A stretch of DNA of 64,000 nt from Bittarella massiliensis (ex Durand et al. 2017). Lineage in GTDB: Bacteria; Bacillota; Clostridia; Oscillospirales; Ruminococcaceae. The notes below the pieces were generated by a model. That model made no database searches and was not told the DNA's origin. It saw only the letters and a list, made by a program, of their open reading frames with translations. Both the position numbers and the translations under genes were made by a program. Below are positions 54,265 to 61,723 of this stretch, in pieces. Every line of letters starts with the position of its first letter. Within the stretch, counting starts at the first letter, position 1. The stretch covers positions 365,712 through 429,711 of the forward strand of contig NZ_JABFCL010000002.1 of the NCBI RefSeq assembly GCF_017566145.1. The letters are read 5' to 3'.

Positions 54265-54317
54265 CGGGTTGTACGGGGAAGGGTGATGGCCGTATCCGTC
54301 GACTGGGGGATGGCTGG

Positions 54318-54893
54318 CTATTTGACGATTTTGATCTTGCCGATGATGGGCAGCTCTTTGAAACGGCCTTTGACCGCGTTGACAATACCGATGATGGCCA
54401 AGATTGAGAGGGGGATACCCAGAAGGAAGATCAGCAGGGTGATGTACCAGGGGGTGGCCCGGTAGGGCACATAAGCGAAATAGTGGGTGGTCTTGATCAG
54501 TCCCAGCAAAAAGCTGACAATCATGTAGGCCACCTCTGCCAGGGCCAGGGTGATCCCCTGCTTGGCGTGGAAGCGGGCAAACTTGGATTGGGGGGCGGCA
54601 AACCAGGGGATGAGCACCAGGATGCCCAGGTAGGCCAGCACCGCCATAAACTTGTTGTTGGCAATGTCCTGTGCCTCGGAGACCGGAGCAGGAGCCGCCG
54701 GTTGATAGGGGGGGTGCCCCGGCGCCGTGTAGGGTTGGGCCGGGGGAGCCTGGGGCGGGATGGTTGGAGGTGGGGCAGTGGAAGCCGCCTGCTGGGGGGC
54801 TTGCTGGCCATCAGAGGCAATCGTGGCGCCGCAACTGGGGCAGAATTGGGTGTTGTCTGGCACCTGTGTGCCGCATTTTCCGCAAAAAGACAT
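54318..54893 (-). CDS. Zinc-ribbon membrane protein, DUF4870-like
   Basis: A 191-residue protein. ATG 54893 follows AAAGGAGG. It starts with a zinc ribbon (MSFCGKCGTQVPDNTQFCPSCG), then a Pro/Gln/Ala-rich linker (~residues 30-85), then three or four hydrophobic segments (MAVLAYLGILVLIPWFA, ITLALAEVAYMIVSFLLGLI, LLIFLLGIPLSILAIIG). The membrane part resembles DUF4870/TM2-like chloroplast-import-type proteins. Last gene of a leftward row of zinc-ribbon genes. Confidence 0.75.
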   Translation of the reverse strand: MSFCGKCGTQVPDNTQFCPSCGATIASDGQQAPQQAASTAPPPTIPPQAPPAQPYTAPGHPPYQPAAPAPVSEAQDIANNKFMAVLAYLGILVLIPWFAAPQSKFARFHAKQGITLALAEVAYMIVSFLLGLIKTTHYFAYVPYRATPWYITLLIFLLGIPLSILAIIGIVNAVKGRFKELPIIGKIKIVK

Positions 54894-54960
54894 ACGTAAA
54901 TCCTCCTTTGGATGGGCAGGCCGGGCAGAACTGCCGCGGCCGGTGTGGAGAGGGGCTCGG

Positions 54961-55539
54961 CTACCAGCCAAGACCACCGCTCATATCGTAATAGTAGTAC
55001 TGCTGCAGGGAGTCCATAAACCAGCCTCCCAGTGCTCGAAAGACAAAGAAGAGGATCACCGAGAGGATTAGGGCAATGAGGAAAAAGATCAAGTTGGCTC
55101 GGGCAAGATTTCGCTTGTTGAGGTTCTTGGTGCCGCCACAGGCGAAGATGATGCAGAGGATCCATCCAATGACCGGCAGGGCAAAGAGGAGGATGGTGCC
55201 GAAGTAGCTGCCGGTGCTCATCACCGCGTAGCGGCTTCCCCTGGGCGGGGCTTGGTCCGCCAGCGCGGGGTGGGGGGCCGGCGAGGGAAAGACCTGTGCT
55301 GCGGGCGGCTGTGGGACCGGAGCAGCCACTGGCTGCTGTACCGGCGGTGGAGCGGCGGTCTGTACCGGCGGGGGAGGGGGCATTGCCGGTGCAGTCACTG
55401 GGGGCGTCGCAGGGTTGGGGGCGATCGCCGGCTGTTCGGCGGCTGGGGGGGACTCAGCAGTAGCGACGGGAGTGCCGCAGGCGGTGCAAAACCGCATGCC
55501 CGGCGGGACCTCTTTGCCGCAAGTGGTGCAAAACGTCAT
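54961..55539 (-). CDS. Zinc-ribbon membrane protein with Pro-rich linker
   Basis: A 192-residue protein with an N-terminal zinc ribbon (FCTTCGKEVPPGMRFCTACG), a long Ala/Pro-rich linker (~residues 25-105) and two C-terminal hydrophobic helices (YFGTILLFALPVIGWILCII, IFFLIALILSVILFFVF). AGGAGG lies upstream of the ATG. Same plan as its downstream neighbour but not closely similar. Function unknown. Confidence 0.75.
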   Translation of the reverse strand: MTFCTTCGKEVPPGMRFCTACGTPVATAESPPAAEQPAIAPNPATPPVTAPAMPPPPPVQTAAPPPVQQPVAAPVPQPPAAQVFPSPAPHPALADQAPPRGSRYAVMSTGSYFGTILLFALPVIGWILCIIFACGGTKNLNKRNLARANLIFFLIALILSVILFFVFRALGGWFMDSLQQYYYYDMSGGLGW

Positions 55540-55554
55540 GGGACATTCCTCCTT

Positions 55555-57000
55555 TTATGTCAGCTTTTCACCGCAGTGGCCACAGAAGAGCCGGCCCTGG
55601 GCGAGGGGGGCGCCGCAGCGGCCACAAAAACGGTGCGCAGGGACCGAATTAGTGGGTTGTCGGGTCTCCCGTATCTCCGGGGAGGCCGCGAACAGCCTTT
55701 CTAGCTGGCACCGCCAGCTGGCTGGGGTGCGGTGGATGACCCGGCCGGCGAATCGATGGCGCAGCTCCTCTAGAGGAGGGGTGCGCTGGACGGCCATCCG
55801 GCTCAGTTCATTTGGAGAGGCACTTAGTTCCTCGTTCGAGAGGGAGAATATCTCTCGCCGCAGGCCGGCTGCCTCCAATCCCCGGGCCAGAAGGGGGAGA
55901 AAGGACTTCCAGTTGCCTCCGGTGTGAAAGAGGTAGGTGGCGGTGTCCTCGCCGGGGATGGCGAACTCCACCACGGCCAGAGTGCGATTGGGGGAGGGAA
56001 AAATCGACCAGAGGATCCAGGGGCAGGAGGATGGTTCCCCTTCTTCCCCCGCCGGGGCGTCGTCGATGGGGGAGGGGGAAAAGCGTATCAGCTGGGGCAG
56101 TTCCGGGGGGGCAGGCAGGCTGGCTGCCAGAGGATTTGTTTCGACCGGGGGTGCCGGGAGGATACCCACCCATTCCTGCTGGCTCCCGCAGAGTTCGCAC
56201 AGCAGAGGATAGGTCTCGGCCATCTTTCCCGTGGAGAGGAGTTGTTCTACCGCCTTGGCCAGAGAGGGGAGAACGGCGGCCACCTTCTTCAGGGGGGCGC
56301 TTACCCCCTTGGGCAACAGCTGGGCCGCCAGCACCCGCTGAGCGGGGCTGAGGCTGGGTTCAATCTCGCCCGCTTGGGTGGCACTCTCCTCCCGCAGGGC
56401 ACAGAGGCAGTCGGCCAGCTGACGCTCCAGAGGATCCATGTCCCGCCCCAAGCCCAGCAGCGCATAGCGCTCACCGGTCTGTAGGACAAACACAATGGTG
56501 TGGGTCTCCCGCTTGCACTCGCAGAGGAAGCGAAGGGGGATGCGCCGTCCCTCTCGGCTGGGCGGGAGCAGGCAGAGACAGTCGGAAAAGAGTTGGATTT
56601 TGGCCCTGCCTCGGCACTGGTTCGCTCCCTCGCCATATGCATAGTGACCCTCGGTTTCAAACAGGGGGCCTCCCTCAACTCCCAGGGCCTGCAACACCCG
56701 GCGGTTATAGGCGTTCCAAAGAGCTTGGTAAAGCCACTGGGCAGACTGGCCCATCCGGGCGAGGGTGTGCGCTCCAGCGGCCACTTGGATTTCCAAGCCG
56801 CCCGCCAGAGGGGAGAAGGAGAGAATCTCCTCGTAGGGAAGGGCGCACTGGAAAAAGAGGCTGTCCAGTACCAGGGCGTCCTTTCCCACCAGAACCCGCC
56901 CCTCTCCGGACTGGTGAGGCAACTGCAAGAATGCCGAAAAGGCGGGTGGAGAAGACCGTTCGGTTGTCTGGGAGGTGGAGGAAGGAGAATGCTGGGTCAC
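55555..57000 (-). CDS. Large cytoplasmic protein with C-terminal zinc ribbon
   Basis: A 481-residue protein with no signal peptide or membrane helix. The N-terminal ~170 residues look like a PH-like beta domain (KDALVLDSLFFQCALPYEEI, ERYALLGLG). A helical middle, then a beta-rich region, end in FCGRCGAPLAQGRLFCGHCG, a zinc ribbon like those of its neighbours. No enzyme motif seen. It is 15 bp from the next gene in the row. Confidence 0.7.
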   Translation of the reverse strand: MTQHSPSSTSQTTERSSPPAFSAFLQLPHQSGEGRVLVGKDALVLDSLFFQCALPYEEILSFSPLAGGLEIQVAAGAHTLARMGQSAQWLYQALWNAYNRRVLQALGVEGGPLFETEGHYAYGEGANQCRGRAKIQLFSDCLCLLPPSREGRRIPLRFLCECKRETHTIVFVLQTGERYALLGLGRDMDPLERQLADCLCALREESATQAGEIEPSLSPAQRVLAAQLLPKGVSAPLKKVAAVLPSLAKAVEQLLSTGKMAETYPLLCELCGSQQEWVGILPAPPVETNPLAASLPAPPELPQLIRFSPSPIDDAPAGEEGEPSSCPWILWSIFPSPNRTLAVVEFAIPGEDTATYLFHTGGNWKSFLPLLARGLEAAGLRREIFSLSNEELSASPNELSRMAVQRTPPLEELRHRFAGRVIHRTPASWRCQLERLFAASPEIRETRQPTNSVPAHRFCGRCGAPLAQGRLFCGHCGEKLT

Positions 57001-57033
57001 AGGTGGGTCACCTCCTTTGGGGCGAACAGGGGT

Positions 57034-57792
57034 TTAGAGCTTGCCGCCGCACTCGCCACAGAACTTGGTCCCTGGCGGATTTTGCGCTCCGCAGGACGGG
57101 CAGAGGCCCGGGCTGGCGGCAGAGGCGATTAGGGATGCGCCGCAGTTGTTGCAGAATTTAACGGTGAGGGCATTTTTGGCTCCGCAGGCCGGACAAACCT
57201 TCAGGTCCATCGACGCGCCGCAGTTGTTGCAGAACTTGCCGTTGCCGGCTGGTTTGCCGCAGACGGGGCAGATGGTGGTTTTGCTCTCAATCTCCCCCTG
57301 CCAGACGGTGGCGCTCTGCCCTGCTGCATCGATGTTGCGGCGCATGGCCTCAGCTCGGGCCTTGGCCACGTAGATCTCTTGGCGAGGGGCGCAGTTGGTG
57401 CAGAGCCCCTCGTCCTCGTTGAAGCAGGCGTCGCAGACGTACTGGTGGCAACTGTGGCAGCGGTGAAAGTGCTGCTGGGCCTCGTTTTGAGCCTGTTCAA
57501 AGGCCTGCTCGTGCTCCTTCTGCCACTCGGGGCTGCGGTCCTCAAACCGCTCGGAGAGGATGTTGCTGCCCCGCTCGGCGCTGTAGGCGAAGGAGCGGGC
57601 CTTGCCGCCGATGAGGTTGCCGATCAGGCTCACCCCCTGGCCGATCATCTTGGTCCCCTTTCTCTTTTTATAGGTGGTGGACTCGATGAAGCTGCTCTTG
57701 AAGCCGTCGCTGCAGATGTCGCAGTAAAAGGTGAACTGAAAGCCGGCTTCGGTGGAGTTGTCCTGGTAGTTGCGGGTGAAGGATTTGAGCAT
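57034..57792 (-). CDS. Protein with N-terminal Cys cluster and serial zinc ribbons
   Basis: A 252-residue protein starting at ATG 57792 (AGAGGTTGA upstream). It begins FQFTFYCDICSDGF, followed by HRCHSCHQYVCDACFNEDEG and CTNCAP, a zinc-binding module, then ICPVCGKPAGNGKFCNNCG, VCPACGAKNALTVKFCNNCG and LCPSCGAQNPPGTKFCGECG, that is, three tandem zinc ribbons. The N-terminal module recurs in the 119-residue protein at 59635-59994, so the two are paralogues. Function unknown. Confidence 0.75.
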   Translation of the reverse strand: MLKSFTRNYQDNSTEAGFQFTFYCDICSDGFKSSFIESTTYKKRKGTKMIGQGVSLIGNLIGGKARSFAYSAERGSNILSERFEDRSPEWQKEHEQAFEQAQNEAQQHFHRCHSCHQYVCDACFNEDEGLCTNCAPRQEIYVAKARAEAMRRNIDAAGQSATVWQGEIESKTTICPVCGKPAGNGKFCNNCGASMDLKVCPACGAKNALTVKFCNNCGASLIASAASPGLCPSCGAQNPPGTKFCGECGGKL

Positions 57793-57810
57793 CAATGATC
57801 AACCTCTTTT

Positions 57811-58152
57811 CTACTTGCCGAGTTTGGCTTTGCATTTTTTGCCGCAGACGGTGCAGCGCTGGTTTTGAAAGAACTGCAGGGCGCCGCAGCGCTTGTTTTC
57901 ACAGCGAACCATGAGGCTCTGTCCACACCGGTCGCACCGTTCCCCCACAAAGGTGGGCTCGCCACAGTGAGGACAGCTGACATAGAGGGGGCGTCCGCAG
58001 CCGGCGCAGAGGGGCTGGCCCGGCGCGATAGGGCGCAGGCAACTGGGGCAGAGGTAGCCAAAGGGGCTCTGGCTGCCGCAGGTGGGGCAGAAGCGGACAT
58101 CCCGATCGATGAGGGTGCCGCAGTGGATGCAGGTTTGTTTGTAGCTGGCCAT
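57811..58152 (-). CDS. Multi-zinc-ribbon protein
   Basis: A 113-residue protein composed almost wholly of CxxC pairs: CIHCGTLIDRDVRFCPTCG, LCPSCLRPIAPGQPLCAGCG, SCPHCGEPTFVGERCDRCG and a last CTVCGKKCKAK. ATG 58152 follows GGAGGCAACGCC. No other domain. It may be an adaptor or zinc-dependent binding protein. Confidence 0.75.
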   Translation of the reverse strand: MASYKQTCIHCGTLIDRDVRFCPTCGSQSPFGYLCPSCLRPIAPGQPLCAGCGRPLYVSCPHCGEPTFVGERCDRCGQSLMVRCENKRCGALQFFQNQRCTVCGKKCKAKLGK

Positions 58153-58195
58153 GGCGTTGCCTCCTTGTGATCCGGTTGACAAACAAAAGGCGCGG

Positions 58196-58642
58196 TTATT
58201 TGGCCTGGATGTTGAAATACCCGCCGCCGCTGTGCGCGATGGAGTGTGTGTCGTTGAATACCGTCCATGTATCGCCGGCTACAGAGTTCTCTTCAAATCC
58301 GCCGTCCAGCAGCGCTTGTCTCCAGGCGCCGATCTCGTCTTCAGAGGCATCGCCCTTGAAGGAGAGCCCCATGTTGCCGATCACCCCGGTGATGGTGTAA
58401 TCAAACGCTGGCTCCGGCACACCGCCGGTGTAGGGGGTGTATTTCGCGTCGCTCCACCCGCCCCCTTGAGAGGGGGCCCCCGCAGGGGCCGACGGGCTTT
58501 TTTCCGCGCTCTGCTGGCTGTTCCCCGCCGACGCCTGGCTGCTGGGGGCATTGCCGGAGGGGGCGGGATCACCTTTGTCGCCGCAGGCAGCGAGGGCGAT
58601 CATCACCGCAACCGCAAGCAACATCGCTGCAATCTTTTTCAT
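58196..58642 (-). CDS. Small lipoprotein of the zinc-ribbon row
   Basis: A 148-residue protein. The MKKIAAMLLAVAVMIALAAC start has a lipobox (LAAC) for lipid anchoring. A Ser/Ala/Pro/Gln-rich linker precedes ~85 residues (VPEPAFDYTITGVIGNMGLS ...) that share a plan with the next lipoprotein at 58701-59090: a PEP motif followed by a beta strand and a helix ending in GF. Function unknown. Confidence 0.72.
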   Translation of the reverse strand: MKKIAAMLLAVAVMIALAACGDKGDPAPSGNAPSSQASAGNSQQSAEKSPSAPAGAPSQGGGWSDAKYTPYTGGVPEPAFDYTITGVIGNMGLSFKGDASEDEIGAWRQALLDGGFEENSVAGDTWTVFNDTHSIAHSGGGYFNIQAK

Positions 58643-58700
58643 GGCGCTCTCCTTCTCCTGAAATCCAAATTTTGAAAAAATGTGGTTTTGCGCGTCTCGC

Positions 58701-59090
58701 CTAAGATGGCTCAACCAGTATCCTTTTGACCTCAACGCACACCTTCATCCCGCTGTCATCGTTCCCCGCAACCCAGCTCCATACGTCTCCTTCTCCTCTC
58801 TCGGAGGGGTTGACGTCGAAACCCGCTTCCACCAATTTCTTCGTATAAACTCGCCGGTCCTCAAGGCTCACATTTTCAAATGTGACAATAAAGCTATATG
58901 GGTCGTCCCGTGCGATCTCACAATCCCAATCCGGTTCAGGAATGAGTGAGCCGTATCCCTCTGTGGGCCATCCGGCTGTTTTGCTGCCCGCATCACCACC
59001 CTGCTGGGATTTGCCAGGCTCTTTCTCACCGCAGGCGGTGAGGGAAAATAGCAGTGTGGCCGCCAACAACAGGGCAAAGGGCTTTTTCAC
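58701..59090 (-). CDS. Small lipoprotein of the zinc-ribbon row, second copy
   Basis: A 129-residue protein from GTG 59090 (GGAGGA upstream). Signal and lipobox: KKPFALLLAATLLFSLTAC. Mature part: LIPEPDWDCEIARDDPYSFI and KKLVEAGFDVNPSE, parallel to the neighbouring lipoprotein. The pair probably arose by duplication. Confidence 0.72.
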   Translation of the reverse strand: MKKPFALLLAATLLFSLTACGEKEPGKSQQGGDAGSKTAGWPTEGYGSLIPEPDWDCEIARDDPYSFIVTFENVSLEDRRVYTKKLVEAGFDVNPSERGEGDVWSWVAGNDDSGMKVCVEVKRILVEPS

Positions 59091-59107
59091 GGCGATGTCC
59101 TCCTTGG

Positions 59108-59599
59108 TCACTCCGGTTGTCTTGCGCCGCACTCGCCGCAGAAGCGGGTGCCGGGGGTGAGTTCCACCCCACAGGAGACGCAGTGTTTTTTCGCAGAACC
59201 GCCCAGCTTGGCGCCGCACTCCTGGCAGAACTTCACGCCCTCTGGGTTTTCATGTCCGCAGGCCGGGCAGGTGCAGGCGGCCTTCTCCTCTTTTTCGGCC
59301 TGTTCCTTTGCCTGCTGCTCCTTTTTGGCGGCGTCCAGTTGCGCCTGAACAGAGTCGATGTTGCTCTGGATCAGCTTCAACTTGTCGGACTGGGGCCAGG
59401 CATCTGGATCCTGTGCATAGGCCTGTCGACCGATTTCCGTCAAAATTTCTGCCTCCTGTTTTTGCAGCCCGGACAGTTCGCCCTGCGCCGCCAGGAGTTT
59501 CCCTTCCGGGGTGTCCTTGGGCACCAGCCCGCTGTTGGCCAGCCCGCCGACCAGTCCGCCCAGCGCACCGCTGAGCCCTCCAAACAGATCGTTCGCCAT
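59108..59599 (-). CDS. Coiled-coil protein with C-terminal double zinc ribbon
   Basis: A 163-residue protein. A Gly-rich amphipathic start (NDLFGGLSGALGGLVGGLAN) is followed by a long helical, probably coiled-coil region (~residues 35-110, Gln/Lys/Glu-rich) and two zinc ribbons (TCPACGHENPEGVKFCQECG, HCVSCGVELTPGTRFCGECG). The ATG at 59599 follows GGGGAT. The Gly-rich part may contact membranes, as an inference. Confidence 0.72.
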   Translation of the reverse strand: MANDLFGGLSGALGGLVGGLANSGLVPKDTPEGKLLAAQGELSGLQKQEAEILTEIGRQAYAQDPDAWPQSDKLKLIQSNIDSVQAQLDAAKKEQQAKEQAEKEEKAACTCPACGHENPEGVKFCQECGAKLGGSAKKHCVSCGVELTPGTRFCGECGARQPE

Positions 59600-59634
59600 T
59601 TCGAATATCCCCTTTCTCAATTCTCAATGTGGAT

Positions 59635-59994
59635 TCAAATCGTTTTTCCGCACCTCTGGCAGAAGCGGTTGCCCGCTTTGTTGCCGCCACCGCAGTGTGG
59701 ACAGATCTTTTCAGCGGGGGCAGCAGCCGGCGGCGGCCCTTGTCGGGGCGTGCATGCGGTGCACTGCATATCGTCCTCGTTGTAGTGTTCATCGCAGATC
59801 CATCGTCCACAGCGGTGGCACATGTTGAAATGCTGTCTGGCCTCCACCTGTCCCAGGGCCAGGGCTTCCTCTAAAGTGGGTGCAGAGACCCCGACAGTGT
59901 TGAAGGAGTGGTTGCAGAGGTCGCAGAAAAAGGTAAATTGGTAGCCGCCAGCGCTGTGGTGAACGGTGTATCGCTGGGTGAAGGCGGCGCTCAT
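59635..59994 (-). CDS. Small zinc-binding protein, paralogue of 57034-57792
   Basis: A 119-residue protein: YQFTFFCDLCNHSF, then MCHRCGRWICDEHYNEDD and CTACTP, matching the N-terminal module of the 252-residue neighbour, then one zinc ribbon (ICPHCGGGNKAGNRFCQRCG). Its start overlaps the stop of the 46-residue gene upstream (ATGA). Confidence 0.75.
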   Translation of the reverse strand: MSAAFTQRYTVHHSAGGYQFTFFCDLCNHSFNTVGVSAPTLEEALALGQVEARQHFNMCHRCGRWICDEHYNEDDMQCTACTPRQGPPPAAAPAEKICPHCGGGNKAGNRFCQRCGKTI

Positions 59995-60131
59995 GGTTTT
60001 GGTTCCCCTTCTTCTCTGCTCCCCTCGAGGGCAGTGAGAAAGTTTAGAAACTGCTGCAGCTGTTGGGCGTCCATCCTCGTTAGGGCTTGGGCGATCTCCT
60101 GGCGCAGCGCGTCTGCCGTCTCCTCTGACAT
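59991..60131 (-). CDS. 46-residue protein heading the zinc-ribbon row
   Basis: A short gene: ATG 60131 is preceded by GGAGGCGATGAGGTC, and the stop overlaps the next start by 4 bases. The product (MSEETADALRQEIAQALTRM, then DAQQLQQFLNFLTALEG and a charged tail) is a single amphipathic helical hairpin. The LQQFLNFLTALEG part resembles the last helix of the XRE regulator at 63.4 kb (LLQLRAFLEKEK). Confidence 0.6.
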   Translation of the reverse strand: MSEETADALRQEIAQALTRMDAQQLQQFLNFLTALEGSREEGEPKP

Positions 60132-60251
60132 GACCTCATCGCCTCCTTCCGGCTTCTGTTCAATCGCCAAATGACAATTGACTTAGTTATATGAAATAGG
60201 CTACAATATCAAAAAGCCTATCGGTGAACGACGGGGAAGCTCCCACTGTTT

Positions 60252-60307
60252 ACAGCCCCATTGTACGGGAAATGAGAGGGGCTGTAATCATCCTAGGGGT
60301 GATTTTT
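60252..60307. other. Two adjacent hairpins between divergent genes
   Basis: ACAGCCCC ... GGGGCTGT (60252-60285) is followed by AATCATCC-TA-GGGGTGATT and TTTT (60286-60307). The second is terminator-like on the plus strand. They lie between the divergent zinc-ribbon row and the solute-binding lipoprotein gene. No good promoter is recognised for either side. Confidence 0.4.
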
Positions 60308-60367
60308 CAAAAAAACATCCCGTTATACGGCATTTTGACTGTGTGATAGATAAAGGAGGACAACGAG

Positions 60368-61723
60368 ATGAAGAGATCGGCAATGGCTTGGGTGTGCGCA
60401 CTGGGCATAGTCTTGGGGCTTTTCTGTGGGTGCAGCGACCGTGACCGCCCCTCCCCCAAAGATCCAGTTACCCTCACCATGTGGCACAATTACGGAGGGG
60501 AAATGCAAAAAACCATGGACGCCTTGATCGATGAGTTCAACAGCACAGAGGGAAAAGAGCAGGGAATCGTCATTAATGTGACGGCCATCTCCTCCAGTGC
60601 CGAGCTCAATGAGAGCCTGGAGATGATCGCCAACAGTGATCCAGGAGCACCGGCGATGCCGGACATTTGCACCGTTTACCCCAAGGTGGCCATTCGCTTT
60701 CAAGAGAAGGGGGCACTGGTAGACCTGCAGGAGTATTTCACCCAAGAGGAGTTGGAGAACTATCTCCCCGCCTTTATTGAGGAGGGGAAGTTAGAGGACG
60801 GAGGGCTTTACGTATTTCCCCTGGCCAAGTCCACCGAGATACTCTACCTAAATCAAACCCTCTTTGATCGGTTTGCCCAGGCCACTGGCGCATCTCAGGA
60901 GAAGTTGGCAACCTTTGAGGGGATTGCAGAGCTGTCTCAGAAATACTACCGGTGGACAGACGCACAGACTCCCGACACGCCGGGGGACGGCAAGGCCTTT
61001 TTCACTGCCGACTCCTGGTTCAACCTAGCCCAGGTGGGGATGGTGCAGCTGGGGGACAGCCTTCTGGAAGGGGAATCGCTGGATCTGGAGAGCGAGAAAT
61101 ACCGCCACATCTTTGAGACCCTCTGGGTGCCGGCGGTGGAGGGGGGGATCGCCCTCTACGACGGCTATTCTTCCGACCTGTCAAAGACGGGGGACCTGGT
61201 CTGCTCAACCGGCTCATCTGCAGGCATTCTCTTCTATGGCGACACCATCACCTACCCGGACAATCGGGTGGAGCAGGTGGAGTATAGTATCCTCCCCTTC
61301 CCAGTGTTTGCGGGGGGAGAGAAAGCCGCTATTCAGCGTGGCGGCGGACTGATGGTAGCAAAGAGCGAAACGCGCCGGGAATACGCCGCCGCAACGTTTG
61401 TCAAGTGGCTCACCGCCCCCCGGCAGAATATGCGCTTCATCGCCTCAACCGGCTACCTGCCGGTAACCAAACAGGCCTTTGAGACCGACATGGCCCGGCA
61501 GATCGACGAGGTGGAGGATGGCCGCGTCAAGAAGATGTTGGCGGCGGTGACGGGGATGTACGAAGAGTACCGTTTTTTTACTGCACCCACCTTTGCCGGT
61601 TTTGATGAACTGGGAAAAGACTACGAGAGGGACTTCAAGGCCCTGCTGCGCCGGCAGGGAGAGTCCGCCCGGAGCGGCACTGCGCCCACGGTGGAGGAGG
61701 CGTTGGCACAACTGAAGGACTGA
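60368..61723 (+). CDS. Extracellular solute-binding lipoprotein
   Basis: A 451-residue family 1 (sugar-type) binding protein. AAAGGAGG precedes the ATG. Signal peptide with lipobox LFCGC. The mature part opens DPVTLTMWHNYGGEMQKTMD, as in ABC sugar-binding proteins, then VVYP-type lobes (PDICTVYPKVAIRF, VFPLAKSTEILYLNQTLFD) and AAATFVKWLTAPRQNMRF. No permease or ATPase gene follows. Instead the stop overlaps a membrane-bound regulator, so the protein may serve as its sensor subunit. Confidence 0.85.
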   Translation: MKRSAMAWVCALGIVLGLFCGCSDRDRPSPKDPVTLTMWHNYGGEMQKTMDALIDEFNSTEGKEQGIVINVTAISSSAELNESLEMIANSDPGAPAMPDICTVYPKVAIRFQEKGALVDLQEYFTQEELENYLPAFIEEGKLEDGGLYVFPLAKSTEILYLNQTLFDRFAQATGASQEKLATFEGIAELSQKYYRWTDAQTPDTPGDGKAFFTADSWFNLAQVGMVQLGDSLLEGESLDLESEKYRHIFETLWVPAVEGGIALYDGYSSDLSKTGDLVCSTGSSAGILFYGDTITYPDNRVEQVEYSILPFPVFAGGEKAAIQRGGGLMVAKSETRREYAAATFVKWLTAPRQNMRFIASTGYLPVTKQAFETDMARQIDEVEDGRVKKMLAAVTGMYEEYRFFTAPTFAGFDELGKDYERDFKALLRRQGESARSGTAPTVEEALAQLKD

